The notes under the pieces: generated by a model | Databases searched by the model: none | What the model saw: the letters and a program-made list of their open reading frames with translations, nothing else | Told to the model about the DNA's origin: nothing | Translations under genes and position numbers: made by a program | In this document: piece after piece, positions 9,418 to 18,623 of the stretch | Layout of the letters: the number at the start of each line of letters is the position of its first letter | Numbering within the stretch: position 1 is the stretch's first letter | Assembly: GCF_024359545.1 (NCBI RefSeq) | Contig: NZ_JAKQZG010000011.1 | Span: 1 to 64,000 of the forward strand | Origin: Jiella marina | GTDB taxonomy: Bacteria; Pseudomonadota; Alphaproteobacteria; Rhizobiales; Rhizobiaceae | Reading direction: 5' to 3' | Length of the DNA: 64,000 nt

Positions 9418-11247
9418 ATGGCCTTTGCCGGCGAATTGATCTGCGATCCGGCCTTGACGGTGCCGGAGCTCGTCTCCATCGAACTCACCAATCGCTGCAA
9501 CAAGGGGTGCCCGTTCTGCTACAATCACAGCACGCGCCACGGCGAAGTTTCCTGGACAGTCGAAGAACTGACCGCCTTCATCGCGGACTGCGCAGCCCAT
9601 GGAACCAGGGCGGTCTCGTTCGGCGGCGGCGAACCGCTGCAGTTCGAAGGCCTGCTCGCCGTTCTGGACGCGACGCGGCACATGCTCTTTCGCTCACTGA
9701 CCACGAACGGCCTGCTGCTCGATGCCGCCTGGATCCGGACCCTTGCAAAAGCCGGGATCGAGAAGATCCACGTCTCCATCCACTTTCCGCATGTGAGGCG
9801 CGAGGTGAGCCGTGTCATACGGCAGGTGAAAGCGCTGGAGGAAGCGGGGATTGCCTCCGGCATCAATCTTCTGGTTCCTCATGCCCATGTCGATGCCGCC
9901 CGAAGCGCAGCCGCGCTTGTCGAGGACGCCGGCATCGGCCGCGATCGCATCGTCCTCCTGCCGGAGCGCGGCGAGGCCTTCATGGCGCTCGAGACGATCG
10001 CGGAAATCGCCAAGGATCGCCCGTTCCAATCCATGAGTTGCCTGAAGTGCTGCCAGATGGATCCCCGCTTCGCCTCGGTCGGCTGGGACAAGCGTGTCGG
10101 CTGGTGCTCCTATACACCGTCGCGGCGCAAGCTGGAAACGCTGGATGCACATGGCCTCAGCGAGGCCCTTCGGCCGCTCGATCTCGCCTATTGCGGCCCT
10201 GCAACTCTCGACGCGCCGACTGCAAGAGACATCACGCTTCACCCCCATGATGATGCTGCCGCGTCTCGAACCGAGAGCAGAGGTCGGGTCGCACAGCCGG
10301 TCGGCGCAGCGCTGCCTGAAACCCATTGTCGTACTCGGGAAAGAGTCTCGCGCGCCGACTATCCCGCTGCCCACTCGCAGATGACCTATTGGTTCGGAGC
10401 CGATGCCGACGGTCAGATCGCGCTCTTCGATCCCTATGACCAGGCCCCGGTCCCCGGAGGGGCCGCGCAGTTCACGGACATCCCCCGCTTCTTCGACGGC
10501 CTGACGGCGGACGCTTCCGGCTGCCGCCCGCTTCATCTCGACGCCTCGCCGGCGCTCGACTTCTTCCGCGGCAAGCGACTCGAAATCCCCCGGACGGACA
10601 CCGATCCTTCGGCGGGCTGGGAGTTCTACGAGAACGTCCTCATGTGGGTGGACGACATGGCCGCCTTCACGGCCGCCTTGCGCAATCCGCCCGTCGAACC
10701 TCTTCCCTTTCTTCCCGCACCTCCTCGAGAGGTGGATGCCGCCGCTCCGCCGCACGACCAGCCGATTGCGAACACCGCCTATCCGATCCGGTTTTCGGGC
10801 CAGCCGAGCTTGCTCCACTTCGCCGAACTGTCGCTGCGCGATCTCTGGCATCTTCGCGATCAGGGCGTCATCGATTCCTTCTTTTTCGATGGGGATTCCG
10901 CCAGGCGCGATCCATCATGGCGGCCATTCTTCGGCCTGGAACGGTTTCACGTCCCGACCATGGAGTGCGCCCCCTATGTGAGGAGCGATCGCCGACCCGT
11001 CGAAACCCTGACCCTGGAGGTGCTTGGACAGGATGGTTTCGCGCCGAGCGGACTGGTCCACTTTCCCGAGATCCGTTTCGCCGAGGCACAGGAGTTTCAG
11101 CCGGCCGTGCTCGTTCCCTGCTCGTCCTGGGGCAACGGCACCGTCCGCCTGATCGACGGGACGCGCGATCGCCTGGACAGGGTCGTCCTCCCGCAAAGTG
11201 CTCCAAGGCGTGCGGCCACCGCGTTGAAAACCAGGCCCGCTCCCTGA
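9418..11247 (+). CDS. Radical SAM protein with a long uncharacterised C-terminal half
   Basis: 609 residues from the ATG at 9418; an AAGGAG 8 bp upstream decides against the TTG at 9412. The 4Fe-4S cluster motif CxxxCxxC is at C27-C31-C34 (NRCNKGCPFCYN), with a GGGEP SAM motif near 70 and more cysteines at about 201-285 (CLKCC, WCSYT, AYCGP) that could bind a second cluster. Residues about 286-330 are R/S/T-rich and of low order. Residues 331-600 form one or two domains I do not recognise (MTYWFGADADGQIALFDPYD, HFAELSLRDLWHLRDQGVID, ECAPYVRSDRRPVETLTLEV). It may modify a peptide or cofactor, but no substrate gene is adjacent. Confidence 0.8.
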   Translation: MAFAGELICDPALTVPELVSIELTNRCNKGCPFCYNHSTRHGEVSWTVEELTAFIADCAAHGTRAVSFGGGEPLQFEGLLAVLDATRHMLFRSLTTNGLLLDAAWIRTLAKAGIEKIHVSIHFPHVRREVSRVIRQVKALEEAGIASGINLLVPHAHVDAARSAAALVEDAGIGRDRIVLLPERGEAFMALETIAEIAKDRPFQSMSCLKCCQMDPRFASVGWDKRVGWCSYTPSRRKLETLDAHGLSEALRPLDLAYCGPATLDAPTARDITLHPHDDAAASRTESRGRVAQPVGAALPETHCRTRERVSRADYPAAHSQMTYWFGADADGQIALFDPYDQAPVPGGAAQFTDIPRFFDGLTADASGCRPLHLDASPALDFFRGKRLEIPRTDTDPSAGWEFYENVLMWVDDMAAFTAALRNPPVEPLPFLPAPPREVDAAAPPHDQPIANTAYPIRFSGQPSLLHFAELSLRDLWHLRDQGVIDSFFFDGDSARRDPSWRPFFGLERFHVPTMECAPYVRSDRRPVETLTLEVLGQDGFAPSGLVHFPEIRFAEAQEFQPAVLVPCSSWGNGTVRLIDGTRDRLDRVVLPQSAPRRAATALKTRPAP

Positions 11248-11406
11248 ACCGAACCCGGCTTCAGTCGGGACCGGAGCAGGCGCGATGTCCTCACCGATTC
11301 CCGGAAAATTCGGCCGCGCGCATGGACTATTTAGCCGCCTGCACTCAATCTCATTCCTGTCACAATTGGAATCGGCCAGGGATCTGGCGGCAACGGAGAC
11401 GCGTGG

Positions 11407-12858
11407 ATGGCGTATATCGACCCCATTATCGATTTCATGAACAACATCTTCTGGGGCTACGTCCTGATCTACGGCCTGCTCGGGGTTGGCGTCTTCTTCA
11501 CGCTGAGGCTCGGCTTTCTCCAGTTCCGCCATTTTCCCGAGTTCTTTCGCGTCGTGAAGGGCAGCAGCTCGACCGACAAGGCAGGCATCACGCCCATCCA
11601 GGCATTGACGGTCTCGCTGGCGAGCCGCGTCGGCACCGGCAATCTCGCCGGTGTCGCCGTCGCGCTGACCCTCGGCGGTCCGGGCGCGATCTTCTGGATG
11701 TGGATGGTGGCACTGGTCGGCATGGCGACGGCCTATGCGGAATCGACCCTCGCCCAGCTCTACAAGGTGCGCAATGCCGAAGGGCAGTATCGCGGCGGAC
11801 CGGCCTTCTACATCTCGCACGGGCTTGGCCTGCCCTGGCTCGGCGGGGTGTTTTCGATCTGCCTGATCCTCTCCTTCGGCCTCGTCTTCAATGCGGTTCA
11901 GGCGAATTCGATTGCAGACGCTGTCGAAGCCGCCTTCGGGTTCGAGAAATACTGGATCGGCATCGTGCTTGCCGCTCTCGCCGGCATCGTGATCTTCGGC
12001 GGCATCCGGTCGATCGCTCGGGTGGCGGAAGTGATCGTCCCGTTCATGGCCGTCGCCTACCTCCTCGTCGCGATCTATGTCCTGGCGGTCCACATCACCG
12101 AAGTTCCCACCATGCTGTGGCTGATCGTGCGGGACGCCTTCGGCCTGGAGGAAGCCGTCGGCGGTGTCACGGGCGGCCTGGCCGCTGCCATGCTCAACGG
12201 CGTCAAGCGCGGCCTGTTCTCCAACGAAGCCGGCATGGGCTCGGCGCCGAACATCGCCGCGGTCGCGACGCCCGACCCGCACCACCCCTCCTCGCAGGGT
12301 CTGGTGCAGGGGCTTGGCGTCTTCATCGACACGCTTCTGATCTGTACCGCGACGGCGCTGATGATCCTCCTGTCGGGTGTCTACGAAGCCGGGCCCGACG
12401 CCGTCACCGGCACCGAACTGACCCAGACCGCCCTTTCCGCGCATACCGGCGAGTGGGGCACCTATTTCGTCGCGATCGCGATCTTCTTCTTCGCCTTCAC
12501 CTCGATCATCGGCAACTACTCCTATTCGGAGAACGCGCTGACCTTTCTCGGTGCCGGCAACAAGGTGGGGCTCACGATCATGCGGATCGCCGTGCTCCTG
12601 ATGGTGATCTGGGGCTCGGTCCAGTCGGTCAGGACGGTGTTCAACACCGCCGACGCCTCCATGGGCCTGATGGCGACGATCAACCTCATCGCGATCGTGG
12701 CGCTCTCCGGCACGGTCGCGAAGCTCACGAAGGATTATTTCCGCCAGAAGAAGAGCGGCATGGAGCCGATGTTCGACAATGACGACTATCCCGAACTGCG
12801 GGGCAAGATCGACGGCACGATCTGGACCCCGCACGGGGATATCGTGCGCAAGTCCTGA
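11407..12858 (+). CDS. Sodium/proton:alanine (glycine) symporter, AGCS family
   Basis: 483 residues with about 10-11 membrane segments. Family signatures include GITPIQALTVSLASRVGTGNLAGVAVAL near the N-terminus and GLFSNEAGMGSAPNIAA in the middle. It imports alanine, glycine or D-alanine with Na+ or H+ across the inner membrane. The ATG lies in a weak ribosome-binding context (ACGGAGACGCGTGG). It follows the radical SAM gene on the same strand after 159 bp, in which I looked for a glycine riboswitch and saw none. A terminator hairpin follows. Confidence 0.93.
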   Translation: MAYIDPIIDFMNNIFWGYVLIYGLLGVGVFFTLRLGFLQFRHFPEFFRVVKGSSSTDKAGITPIQALTVSLASRVGTGNLAGVAVALTLGGPGAIFWMWMVALVGMATAYAESTLAQLYKVRNAEGQYRGGPAFYISHGLGLPWLGGVFSICLILSFGLVFNAVQANSIADAVEAAFGFEKYWIGIVLAALAGIVIFGGIRSIARVAEVIVPFMAVAYLLVAIYVLAVHITEVPTMLWLIVRDAFGLEEAVGGVTGGLAAAMLNGVKRGLFSNEAGMGSAPNIAAVATPDPHHPSSQGLVQGLGVFIDTLLICTATALMILLSGVYEAGPDAVTGTELTQTALSAHTGEWGTYFVAIAIFFFAFTSIIGNYSYSENALTFLGAGNKVGLTIMRIAVLLMVIWGSVQSVRTVFNTADASMGLMATINLIAIVALSGTVAKLTKDYFRQKKSGMEPMFDNDDYPELRGKIDGTIWTPHGDIVRKS

Positions 12859-12879
12859 CCTGCTCCATTTTCGGAGTTG

Positions 12880-12916
12880 AAGCGGGCGGACCCTCCGACC
12901 GGGTTCGCCCGCTTTT
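12880..12916 (+). terminator. Rho-independent terminator after the AGCS symporter gene
   Basis: AAGCGGGCG pairs with CGCCCGCTT, and a second short pairing (ACCC/GGGT) lies inside the loop; TTTT follows. It separates the symporter gene from folD. Confidence 0.75.
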
Positions 12917-12978
12917 CATTCGCTCCTCCCCCCTCTATGACCGGGCTCATCGCAAACGGACAGACGAGGAGGCTCATC

Positions 12979-13884
12979 TTGGCAGAGGCAAAGCGGATCG
13001 ACGGCAAGGCGGTATCGGCGCGCATCATCGAGACCGTCAAACAGGCCACCGCCTCCCTGACGGCAGAGACGGGCACCGTGCCCGGGCTCGCGGTCGTCAT
13101 CGTCGGCGAGGATCCGGCAAGCCAGGTCTATGTCGGCTCGAAGGCTCGAACCGCCAATGAATGCGGCTTCAAGTCGATCAAGCACGAGCTTCCCGCCGAG
13201 ACGAGCGAAGAGACGCTTCTGAAGATCGTCGGCGACCTCAACGCCGATCCGTCCGTCCACGGCATTCTCGTGCAATTGCCGCTGCCGGACCACATCGACG
13301 AAGCCAAGGTGATCCAGACGATCGACCCGGACAAGGATGTCGACGGCTTTCACCTGATCAATGTCGGCCGCCTGTCGACGGGCCAGCTCGACCAGGCCTT
13401 TGTGCCCTGTACGCCGGCGGGTTCGATGATCCTGATCCGCGAGGTTCTGGGCGATGATCTTTCGGGCAAGCATGCGGTTGTCGTCGGGCGCTCCAACATC
13501 GTCGGCAAGCCGATGGCGCAGCTTCTGCTTTCCGCCAATGCCACAGTGACCATCGCCCATTCGCGCACGAAGGATCTGCCGGCCATGTGCCGCAGCGCCG
13601 ACATTCTGGTCGCGGCCGTGGGCCGCCCGGAGATGCTGACCGGCGAGTATGTGAAGGAGGGCGCGGTCGTCATCGATGTCGGCATCAACCGGATCCCGGC
13701 ACCCGAAAAGGGCGAAGGCAAGACCCGCCTCGTCGGCGACGTGAACTATTCCGAAGCCGCCGAGAAGGCCAGCGCCATCACGCCCGTTCCGGGCGGTGTC
13801 GGACCGATGACCATCGGGCTCCTGATGGCAAATACGCTCCGCTCGGCCTGCCGTACGGCCGGCAAGGAACCACCGAAAATCTGA
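12979..13884 (+). CDS. folD: Methylenetetrahydrofolate dehydrogenase / methenyltetrahydrofolate cyclohydrolase
   Basis: 301 residues, usual length. The start is taken as TTG at 12979 because GAGGAGG lies 6 bp upstream; an ATG at 12937 in the same frame has no such site. Motifs include [14 protein letters not shown] with the catalytic lysine of the YxxxK site, [13 protein letters not shown], the NADP-binding [17 protein letters not shown], and [18 protein letters not shown]. The enzyme interconverts one-carbon folates in the cytoplasm for purine, thymidylate and methionine synthesis. It is convergent with the transglycosylase gene. Confidence 0.95.
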   Translation: MAEAKRIDGKAVSARIIETVKQATASLTAETGTVPGLAVVIVGEDPASQVYVGSKARTANECGFKSIKHELPAETSEETLLKIVGDLNADPSVHGILVQLPLPDHIDEAKVIQTIDPDKDVDGFHLINVGRLSTGQLDQAFVPCTPAGSMILIREVLGDDLSGKHAVVVGRSNIVGKPMAQLLLSANATVTIAHSRTKDLPAMCRSADILVAAVGRPEMLTGEYVKEGAVVIDVGINRIPAPEKGEGKTRLVGDVNYSEAAEKASAITPVPGGVGPMTIGLLMANTLRSACRTAGKEPPKI

Positions 13885-13933
13885 GAACGAAAAACTGCGC
13901 GAGGGCACTCGGGTCCAAGTGCTGGGGAAGGAT

Positions 13934-13963
13934 GGACGGTCCGGTCTTGAGACCGAACCGTCC
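13934..13963. terminator. Hairpin between convergent folD and transglycosylase genes
   Basis: GGACGGT pairs with ACCGTCC and, inside it, CGGTC pairs with GACCG around a TTGA loop. There is no clear T-run, so it is a weak or factor-assisted terminator candidate. The rest of the 256-bp gap shows nothing recognisable. Confidence 0.4.
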
Positions 13964-14140
13964 GAGTCGCCTCCCCGGCAACTCCCGCCGCGGCAACGCC
14001 AATGGAGTCGCTGCTCTCCTTGGGCTTTTCCACGTTCAATCCAATACCCCGGGTTCCCGCCCTGCGATAGAGACGGAAAAACGCACTCCAAAGCTTTTGG
14101 AAACTCTCGTTAAGAAAGTCCTACCAGCCGAGAGTTGGCC

Positions 14141-15373
14141 TCACAGTCGGTTCGCCAGCGCACGCGTCGGCCAGCAGGTCTCGGGCAGGCCAAGCCGCGC
14201 TTCCGCTTCGCCGATCGAACGGCGCGTCTTGAAGCCGGCGAGACCATCGGCTCCGCCGACATCGTGGCCGAGGGCGATCAGCTTCTTCTGCATGCGGTAG
14301 ACATCGCCCCGGGTGAGACGATCCGTCCTCTGCCAGCCTGTCTTGAGCGGCCCTGCCCCGATGATGCGATCGGCGACATGCCCGACGAACAGGGCGTAGA
14401 GGTCGGAATTGTTGTATTCCTTGATCACGTAGAAATTCGGCGTCGCGATGAAGGCCGGGCCGAAACGCCCGGCCGGCATCATCAGATGCCCCTGCCTCGC
14501 GCGCTCGTGGTCGGGGAACGGACGTCCCGAGACTCGCTGCACGCCGGCCTCCACGAAACTCTCGATCGGAATGCCGCGATCCGGCCCCTCGTTTCGGCAG
14601 GAGACGTTCGGCGGAACGATCGCCTCGAAACCCCAGTCGCGCCCGGTCTGCCAGCCAGCCTCCTTCAGATAGTTCGCGATCGAGGCCAGGGTGTCGGGCA
14701 CCGAACCCCAGATATCCTTGCGGCCGTCGCCGTCGAAATCGACGGCGCGCGCCAGGAACTTCGAGGGCATGAATTGCGGCTGACCCAGCGCCCCGGCCCA
14801 GGACGACTTCATCTCCCCCACCTTCAGATGGCCGTCGGCGACGATCTGGAGCGCGGCGAGAAGTTCCTCTCGAAACATGTCCTTGCGACGGGACAGATAG
14901 GCCTTGGTGCCCAGAACCTCGAACGCGTTCATCGGGATCTTGGCCCGACCAAACGCCGATTCCCGGCCCCAGATCGCCAGGATGATCGGCGCCGGCACGC
15001 CATAGCGCGCCTCGATCTGCTGTAGCAGCGTTCTGTTCTGCTGATAGAGCTTGCGCGCGATCGCCGCGTTGCCGGACACGGCGCCCTCGGAGAGATAATC
15101 TGCGCCATTCTTGAACTCGGCCTGGAAGTTGATCTCCTCGACCGTGTTCTTGCCGCCGGGCAGGACGAGATCGGGAAGCTTCAGGTTGGGCGAGACGTTG
15201 CGAAAGGCCGCCTCGAAGACCGGACGCGGAACGCCCCGCGCCCGGGCCGCCGGCCAGATGTCCCGCTCGAGAAACGTCCGGAAACCCGCGTTGAGCGATT
15301 GGGCGCGCGGCGACACGACTGCTGCGAGAATCACGAGAACGGCGAGGGTGAGGCGATAGAATTGCTTGGTCAT
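14141..15373 (-). CDS. Lytic murein transglycosylase, MltB family, with peptidoglycan-binding domain
   Basis: 410 residues. A signal peptide (1-24, VSPRAQ end) is followed by the SLT_2 catalytic domain with IWGRESAFG (catalytic Glu), SSWAGALGQPQFMPS and VDFDGDGRKDIW. About 60 C-terminal residues (LTRGDVYRMQKKLIALGHDVGGADGLAG) match a PG_binding_1 domain. It cleaves the glycan strand in the periplasm with formation of 1,6-anhydromuramic ends. It has no lipobox, so it is probably soluble. The start is the ATG at 15373, before a clear hydrophobic signal. The crotonase gene lies 56 bp upstream on the same strand. Confidence 0.92.
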   Translation of the reverse strand: MTKQFYRLTLAVLVILAAVVSPRAQSLNAGFRTFLERDIWPAARARGVPRPVFEAAFRNVSPNLKLPDLVLPGGKNTVEEINFQAEFKNGADYLSEGAVSGNAAIARKLYQQNRTLLQQIEARYGVPAPIILAIWGRESAFGRAKIPMNAFEVLGTKAYLSRRKDMFREELLAALQIVADGHLKVGEMKSSWAGALGQPQFMPSKFLARAVDFDGDGRKDIWGSVPDTLASIANYLKEAGWQTGRDWGFEAIVPPNVSCRNEGPDRGIPIESFVEAGVQRVSGRPFPDHERARQGHLMMPAGRFGPAFIATPNFYVIKEYNNSDLYALFVGHVADRIIGAGPLKTGWQRTDRLTRGDVYRMQKKLIALGHDVGGADGLAGFKTRRSIGEAEARLGLPETCWPTRALANRL

Positions 15374-15429
15374 GCCGCAGTGATAGCGGCGATCCCGAAT
15401 CAGGAAAACCCGTTCTGCGGCAGCGGCGA

Positions 15430-16212
15430 TCACCGTCCCTTGAAAGCCGGCCGGCGCTTCTCGAAAAAGGCTTCCACCGCCTCGCGGAAATCCTCGCTCA
15501 TATAGGCTCTGAGTATCAGGTCGCGATCTTGAGCACCGCTCCCCTCCATGCGCAGTCGCAGAAGAGCGTCCTTGGTTGCGGCCAGCGTGACGGGGCTGAG
15601 CGTCTCGATCTGCCCGGCTAGGCGCTGCGCTTCCGCGATCAGCGCCTCGCGATCGGGACAAAGCCGGCTGACGAGCCCGGCAGCCAGTGCCGATTCGGCG
15701 TTCATCAGTTCGCTCGTGAGCAGCATGTCTCGCGCCCGTCCCTCCCCCACCAGGGCACAGAGGCGGGAAAGGTTGGCGATCGAAAGCGCATTGCCGAGGG
15801 TGCGAGCGATGGGAAAGCCGAAGCGCAGATCGGCTGTGGCAATCCGGATATCGGCTGCACAGGCGATCGCCGCTCCGCCGCCGGTCGCGGCTCCCGCCAT
15901 CGCCGCGATGACGGGGACCGGACAGCGCTCGATCGCGCCGAACACCCGGTCCATGAGGGCTTCATAGGCCAGAACTGCAGCCTCGTCCCGCACCTGGCGA
16001 AAAACGTTGATGTCCGTGCCGGCTGCGAATGCCCGCTCCCCGGCGCCGGCGATCACCATGCAGCGGATATCCCCGCCCGCCTCGATCGCCTCGCAGTGCT
16101 CGGCGAGCCGCTCATACATGTCGAGCGTCAGCGCGTTCATCGCGTCCGGGCGGTTGAGCGTGAGCCAGGCCGTCCTGCCGCGAAGTTCGAAGAGGAGCGT
16201 GTCGTCGCTCAT
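15430..16212 (-). CDS. Crotonase-superfamily protein lacking both usual hydratase glutamates
   Basis: 260 residues. The crotonase fold is clear (WLTLNRPDAMNALT, oxyanion-hole segment FAAGTDINVF, then TGGGAAIACAADIRI). The two glutamates that act in enoyl-CoA hydratases, normally in GGGCELA and GQPEI, are replaced here (GGGAAIA and GFPIART). Hydration of an enoyl-CoA by the standard mechanism is therefore unlikely; isomerase, thioesterase or lyase activity is possible. The start is the ATG at 16212; a TTG 84 bp upstream extends the frame but adds unconserved sequence. It is upstream of and probably co-transcribed with the transglycosylase gene. Confidence 0.85.
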   Translation of the reverse strand: MSDDTLLFELRGRTAWLTLNRPDAMNALTLDMYERLAEHCEAIEAGGDIRCMVIAGAGERAFAAGTDINVFRQVRDEAAVLAYEALMDRVFGAIERCPVPVIAAMAGAATGGGAAIACAADIRIATADLRFGFPIARTLGNALSIANLSRLCALVGEGRARDMLLTSELMNAESALAAGLVSRLCPDREALIAEAQRLAGQIETLSPVTLAATKDALLRLRMEGSGAQDRDLILRAYMSEDFREAVEAFFEKRRPAFKGR

Positions 16213-16265
16213 CCTTGTCCACCCTGCATCTTCAGCCTCTTTCCGCAACATCTCCGGACAAACGA

Positions 16266-16290
16266 AAGCCCGGCCGATCGGGCCGGGCTT
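16266..16290 (-). terminator. GC hairpin downstream of the 16337-16963 lipoprotein gene
   Basis: AAGCCCGGCC and GGCCGGGCTT arms surround a short loop; read on the minus strand the right arm is followed by TTTCGTTTG. It fits a terminator for the lipoprotein gene, placed upstream of the crotonase gene. Confidence 0.65.
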
Positions 16291-16336
16291 CAGCAAACCT
16301 GACGGAGCCGCAGCGTGCTCGGCGCGGTCGCAGCAA

Positions 16337-16963
16337 TCAGGTGTTCATTGCCTTAAGCTCTTCCACATAGGTCTGCGGGAAAAGCATGTGGTTCGGCACC
16401 CGGTAGCCCATGTGCTTGGCGATGTCGCCGACGAAGGAGCTGCAATTGTAGGCGACGGCATGCCAGAGCGGGCTCGACCCCTGAAGGTCGCGGATATGGG
16501 CGACGACGTCCTGATACTGTGAGGCCGTAAGCGGGACCGTCCATTCGGCGGTCATGTAGGCGCGTTCGGTGTCGCCGTCACTGGGGCCCGTCTCGGAGGG
16601 TACCGGCAGAACGTGGCCGATCGTGTAGGGCACGTTGCTGGTCGAGGCCGGATGGAGGCCCGCGACCTCGGTCATGCTGGGAATCAGCACGCCGTTCGCA
16701 TCGTAGGGCACCCGTCCATTGGCATCGAGCTTGCCGAACACCACGAAGCTGTGGCCGTAGCTGAGCGCATTGCGGGCGCGGAAGGAGATGAAATAGGGCT
16801 TGTCGATGCGCGACTGGCCCGTCGCCTCCTCGACCGGAGCATAGGCGGTGCTGTGGACGAGGCCTGAATCGGCGCTGGTGGACCGCGAGGCGGTCGAGCT
16901 ACATCCGGCAACCGCAAGGCACAGAAGAGCCGCACCCGCGACCCGGAGGGTGGAGGAAAGCAT
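16337..16963 (-). CDS. Lipoprotein with a possible papain-like/NlpC-like Cys-His core
   Basis: 208 residues from the ATG at 16963, chosen because AAGGCGG precedes it and a lipoprotein signal follows at once (LAVAGC lipobox, Cys about 21). The mature part contains ALSYGHSFVVFGKLD and, later, WHAVAYNCSSFVGDIAKHMG; this H...NCSxF pair resembles the core of NlpC/P60- or DUF4105-like cysteine hydrolases. Attachment to a periplasmic membrane face is likely. Peptidoglycan or lipid as substrate is inference only. It is one of several exported proteins encoded between 16.3 and 19.7 kb. Confidence 0.75.
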   Translation of the reverse strand: MLSSTLRVAGAALLCLAVAGCSSTASRSTSADSGLVHSTAYAPVEEATGQSRIDKPYFISFRARNALSYGHSFVVFGKLDANGRVPYDANGVLIPSMTEVAGLHPASTSNVPYTIGHVLPVPSETGPSDGDTERAYMTAEWTVPLTASQYQDVVAHIRDLQGSSPLWHAVAYNCSSFVGDIAKHMGYRVPNHMLFPQTYVEELKAMNT

Positions 16964-17268
16964 TGTTCCGCCTTTCTCAGTGAACGAAACGTCTTGCCCG
17001 TTCAACGACTTCAGTCCGAAATACGCAGCAGACGCCTTCCAATCCTACGACCCCATGGCGGTTCTGTGACCGCTTTTCTTCGGGATCGTTCTGCGACAAA
17101 TCGCCCGTCTCGATCGGCGTGTCAGCCAAGAGTTTTCGCGTCGTCGTCGCAAGCTTCGCCGCAACTCGTGTGACATTGCGGCAGGGCGCGGAACCGTTGT
17201 TCGCTCGCCCGATCAGTCAGGCCGGGGAAGGCCGCGTGGCGACCTCCCCCGAAGCCTTGGAAGGGAAA
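16964..17268. other. Intergenic region, 305 bp, no gene seen
   Basis: It lies between two minus-strand lipoprotein genes. The part next to 16963 is the likely promoter region of the larger lipoprotein. I see no convincing frame or hairpin. Confidence 0.5.
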
Positions 17269-17415
17269 TTAGCCCTTCGTGACGTAGGCCGGCTCAGCGT
17301 AGACCGGCTCAGCGACCGGGGCCTTGCCCTTGCCCTTGCCGATGCCCTTGCCCATGCAGCCAGCGAAGGTTGCGAGAGCGAAGCACGCGACCGATGCGAT
17401 AACGATTTTCTTCAT
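17269..17415 (-). CDS. Small lipoprotein with a GK repeat (48 aa)
   Basis: MKKIVIASVACFALATFAGC is a textbook lipoprotein signal (lipobox TFAGC; Cys 20 would be lipidated). The mature part of 28 residues is MGKGIGKGKGKAPVAEPVYA followed by EPAYVTKG: a basic GK repeat, then two similar xEPxY units. It belongs to no family I can name; small entericidin-like or cell-envelope spacer lipoproteins are comparable in size. It ends AAGGGCTAA. A 380-bp gene-free region lies upstream. Confidence 0.7.
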   Translation of the reverse strand: MKKIVIASVACFALATFAGCMGKGIGKGKGKAPVAEPVYAEPAYVTKG

Positions 17416-17796
17416 GATAACTACCTATCAGTCCCTGACGGTTGATGCCGCAGTTTGGATTCCCGACGCGTTTGCGGCCGGTGCGTTCGGAACCTGTTGC
17501 CAAACGAGGCGTGCGGCAAGTGCGGAAAAGCCACAGTGGCCGCCGAACGTCTTGAACCTACCCGGCGATGGTTAACGATTTGTTTCGCGAGACTGATTCA
17601 CTTCGCAAAAAGCCCGGAAAAGCAGGACATTCGCCTCTGCGATTCAATCGTTGGCCAGCCAGCGTCAAGCGTTGCCCAACCGCCTCAATTCGCGTGAATT
17701 CTTGAAAACATCCGGGAGCGTTGCAGAGAATTCGACGCAAAGATGACACACCTGTCGAAGCGTCAGCCCGCAGCGCCCCATCCCGAGCCTGTCGAC
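17416..17796. other. Intergenic region, 381 bp, no gene seen
   Basis: It lies upstream of the small GK lipoprotein gene and downstream of the next minus-strand lipoprotein gene. It should hold the promoter of the former. The stretch 17570-17710 has lower GC than its surroundings; I see no structured RNA or conserved frame. Confidence 0.5.
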
Positions 17797-18408
17797 TCAG
17801 AAATTGCCGGCGTTCCCGATCGCCGCGGGAGGGGTCGCGTCGAAGACCCCGGCGGGCTGCGTCTGCTGTCCCGGCACCTCGGTCACGGACACCGCCGCCC
17901 CCGGCGGTCCATTGATCACCTGCCGCGCCTCGCGAAGCGCTTCCCGGTTCTGCGCCAGAATTGTCGCTCGCTCGGAATTGGTCAGAACCTCGCCCGGCAG
18001 GCCTGTCGCCGAGGCGAACTCCTGGGCAAGCGCCGTGCGCGTGCTGAAACAGGCCTGATAGGCCTGCTCGACGATGACCTCCTCCGGAAGACCCTGTTGC
18101 ACCAGTTTGACGCTTTCGTCGTAATTGCAGAAGGCGTCCGCGCGCAGGGCCACGTCGTAAGCCCCGGTGACCGGTCCATGTTGTTTCTGGATGGCCGCCT
18201 TCCGGGTGTTGTAGGCGTTGAGATAGGTCTTCCGCAGCGCCAGCCGGCATTGGGCATAGACCAGATCGCCAGGCTGCATCAGCAGGCTTCGGCAATGGGC
18301 GTCGTCTGCCGGTGCGTTGACGTCCAGCACCTCTTCGACACCGCCGCCACTGGTCACGCAACCGGACAGAGCGACGGAAATGGCTGCGACAGCCATGATG
18401 CGCATCAT
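17797..18408 (-). CDS. Lipoprotein of unknown function (203 aa)
   Basis: The N-terminus MMRIMAVAAISVALSGC is a lipoprotein signal (lipobox ALSGC; Cys 17). The mature part is helical and cysteine-containing (DAHCRSLL, YAQCRLALRK, DAFCNYDES, AYQACFSTR), suggesting two disulfides in the periplasm. The C-terminal 40 residues are P/A/G/Q-rich and probably disordered. The repeated spacing of the cysteines resembles small helical envelope proteins, but I recognise no family. Two adjacent ATGs could start it (18408 or 18405). Confidence 0.7.
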   Translation of the reverse strand: MMRIMAVAAISVALSGCVTSGGGVEEVLDVNAPADDAHCRSLLMQPGDLVYAQCRLALRKTYLNAYNTRKAAIQKQHGPVTGAYDVALRADAFCNYDESVKLVQQGLPEEVIVEQAYQACFSTRTALAQEFASATGLPGEVLTNSERATILAQNREALREARQVINGPPGAAVSVTEVPGQQTQPAGVFDATPPAAIGNAGNF

Positions 18409-18623
18409 TGATTCGATCCCGAAAAGTGAGTTGGACGCCGCAGTCGACGTAGCCCGGCGGCCTGCCGGGATGTCGGGTGCGAAGTTCCGCAAGTCGTCGA
18501 ACGGGGCAAGAGATCTTCGAGAAGTTCCCGCCCGGCCGCAGCGCACCTCCTGACAATCATTGCGGCGAAGGTGTGGCGCCGGCGAGATGAGGCCGACGCA
18601 CTCTGCTCTCCGATTCCCCTGCG

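Noticed and set aside
10250-10385. Frameshift or pseudogene in the radical SAM gene
   Set aside because: The segment looks unlike the flanking protein, but the frame is open throughout and both sides look coding in the same frame; a natural linker or fusion point is at least as likely.
11248-11406. Glycine riboswitch before the AGCS symporter
   Set aside because: The expected GGAGAG and CUCUC-type stems and conserved core are not visible in the 159-bp leader.
10915-12834. Long minus-strand open frame (639 codons) opposite the AGCS symporter gene
   Set aside because: It is the mirror of a clear membrane transporter; composition is rich in H, D, R and E, as produced by antisense reading of GC-rich genes, and no ribosome binding site or motif is present.
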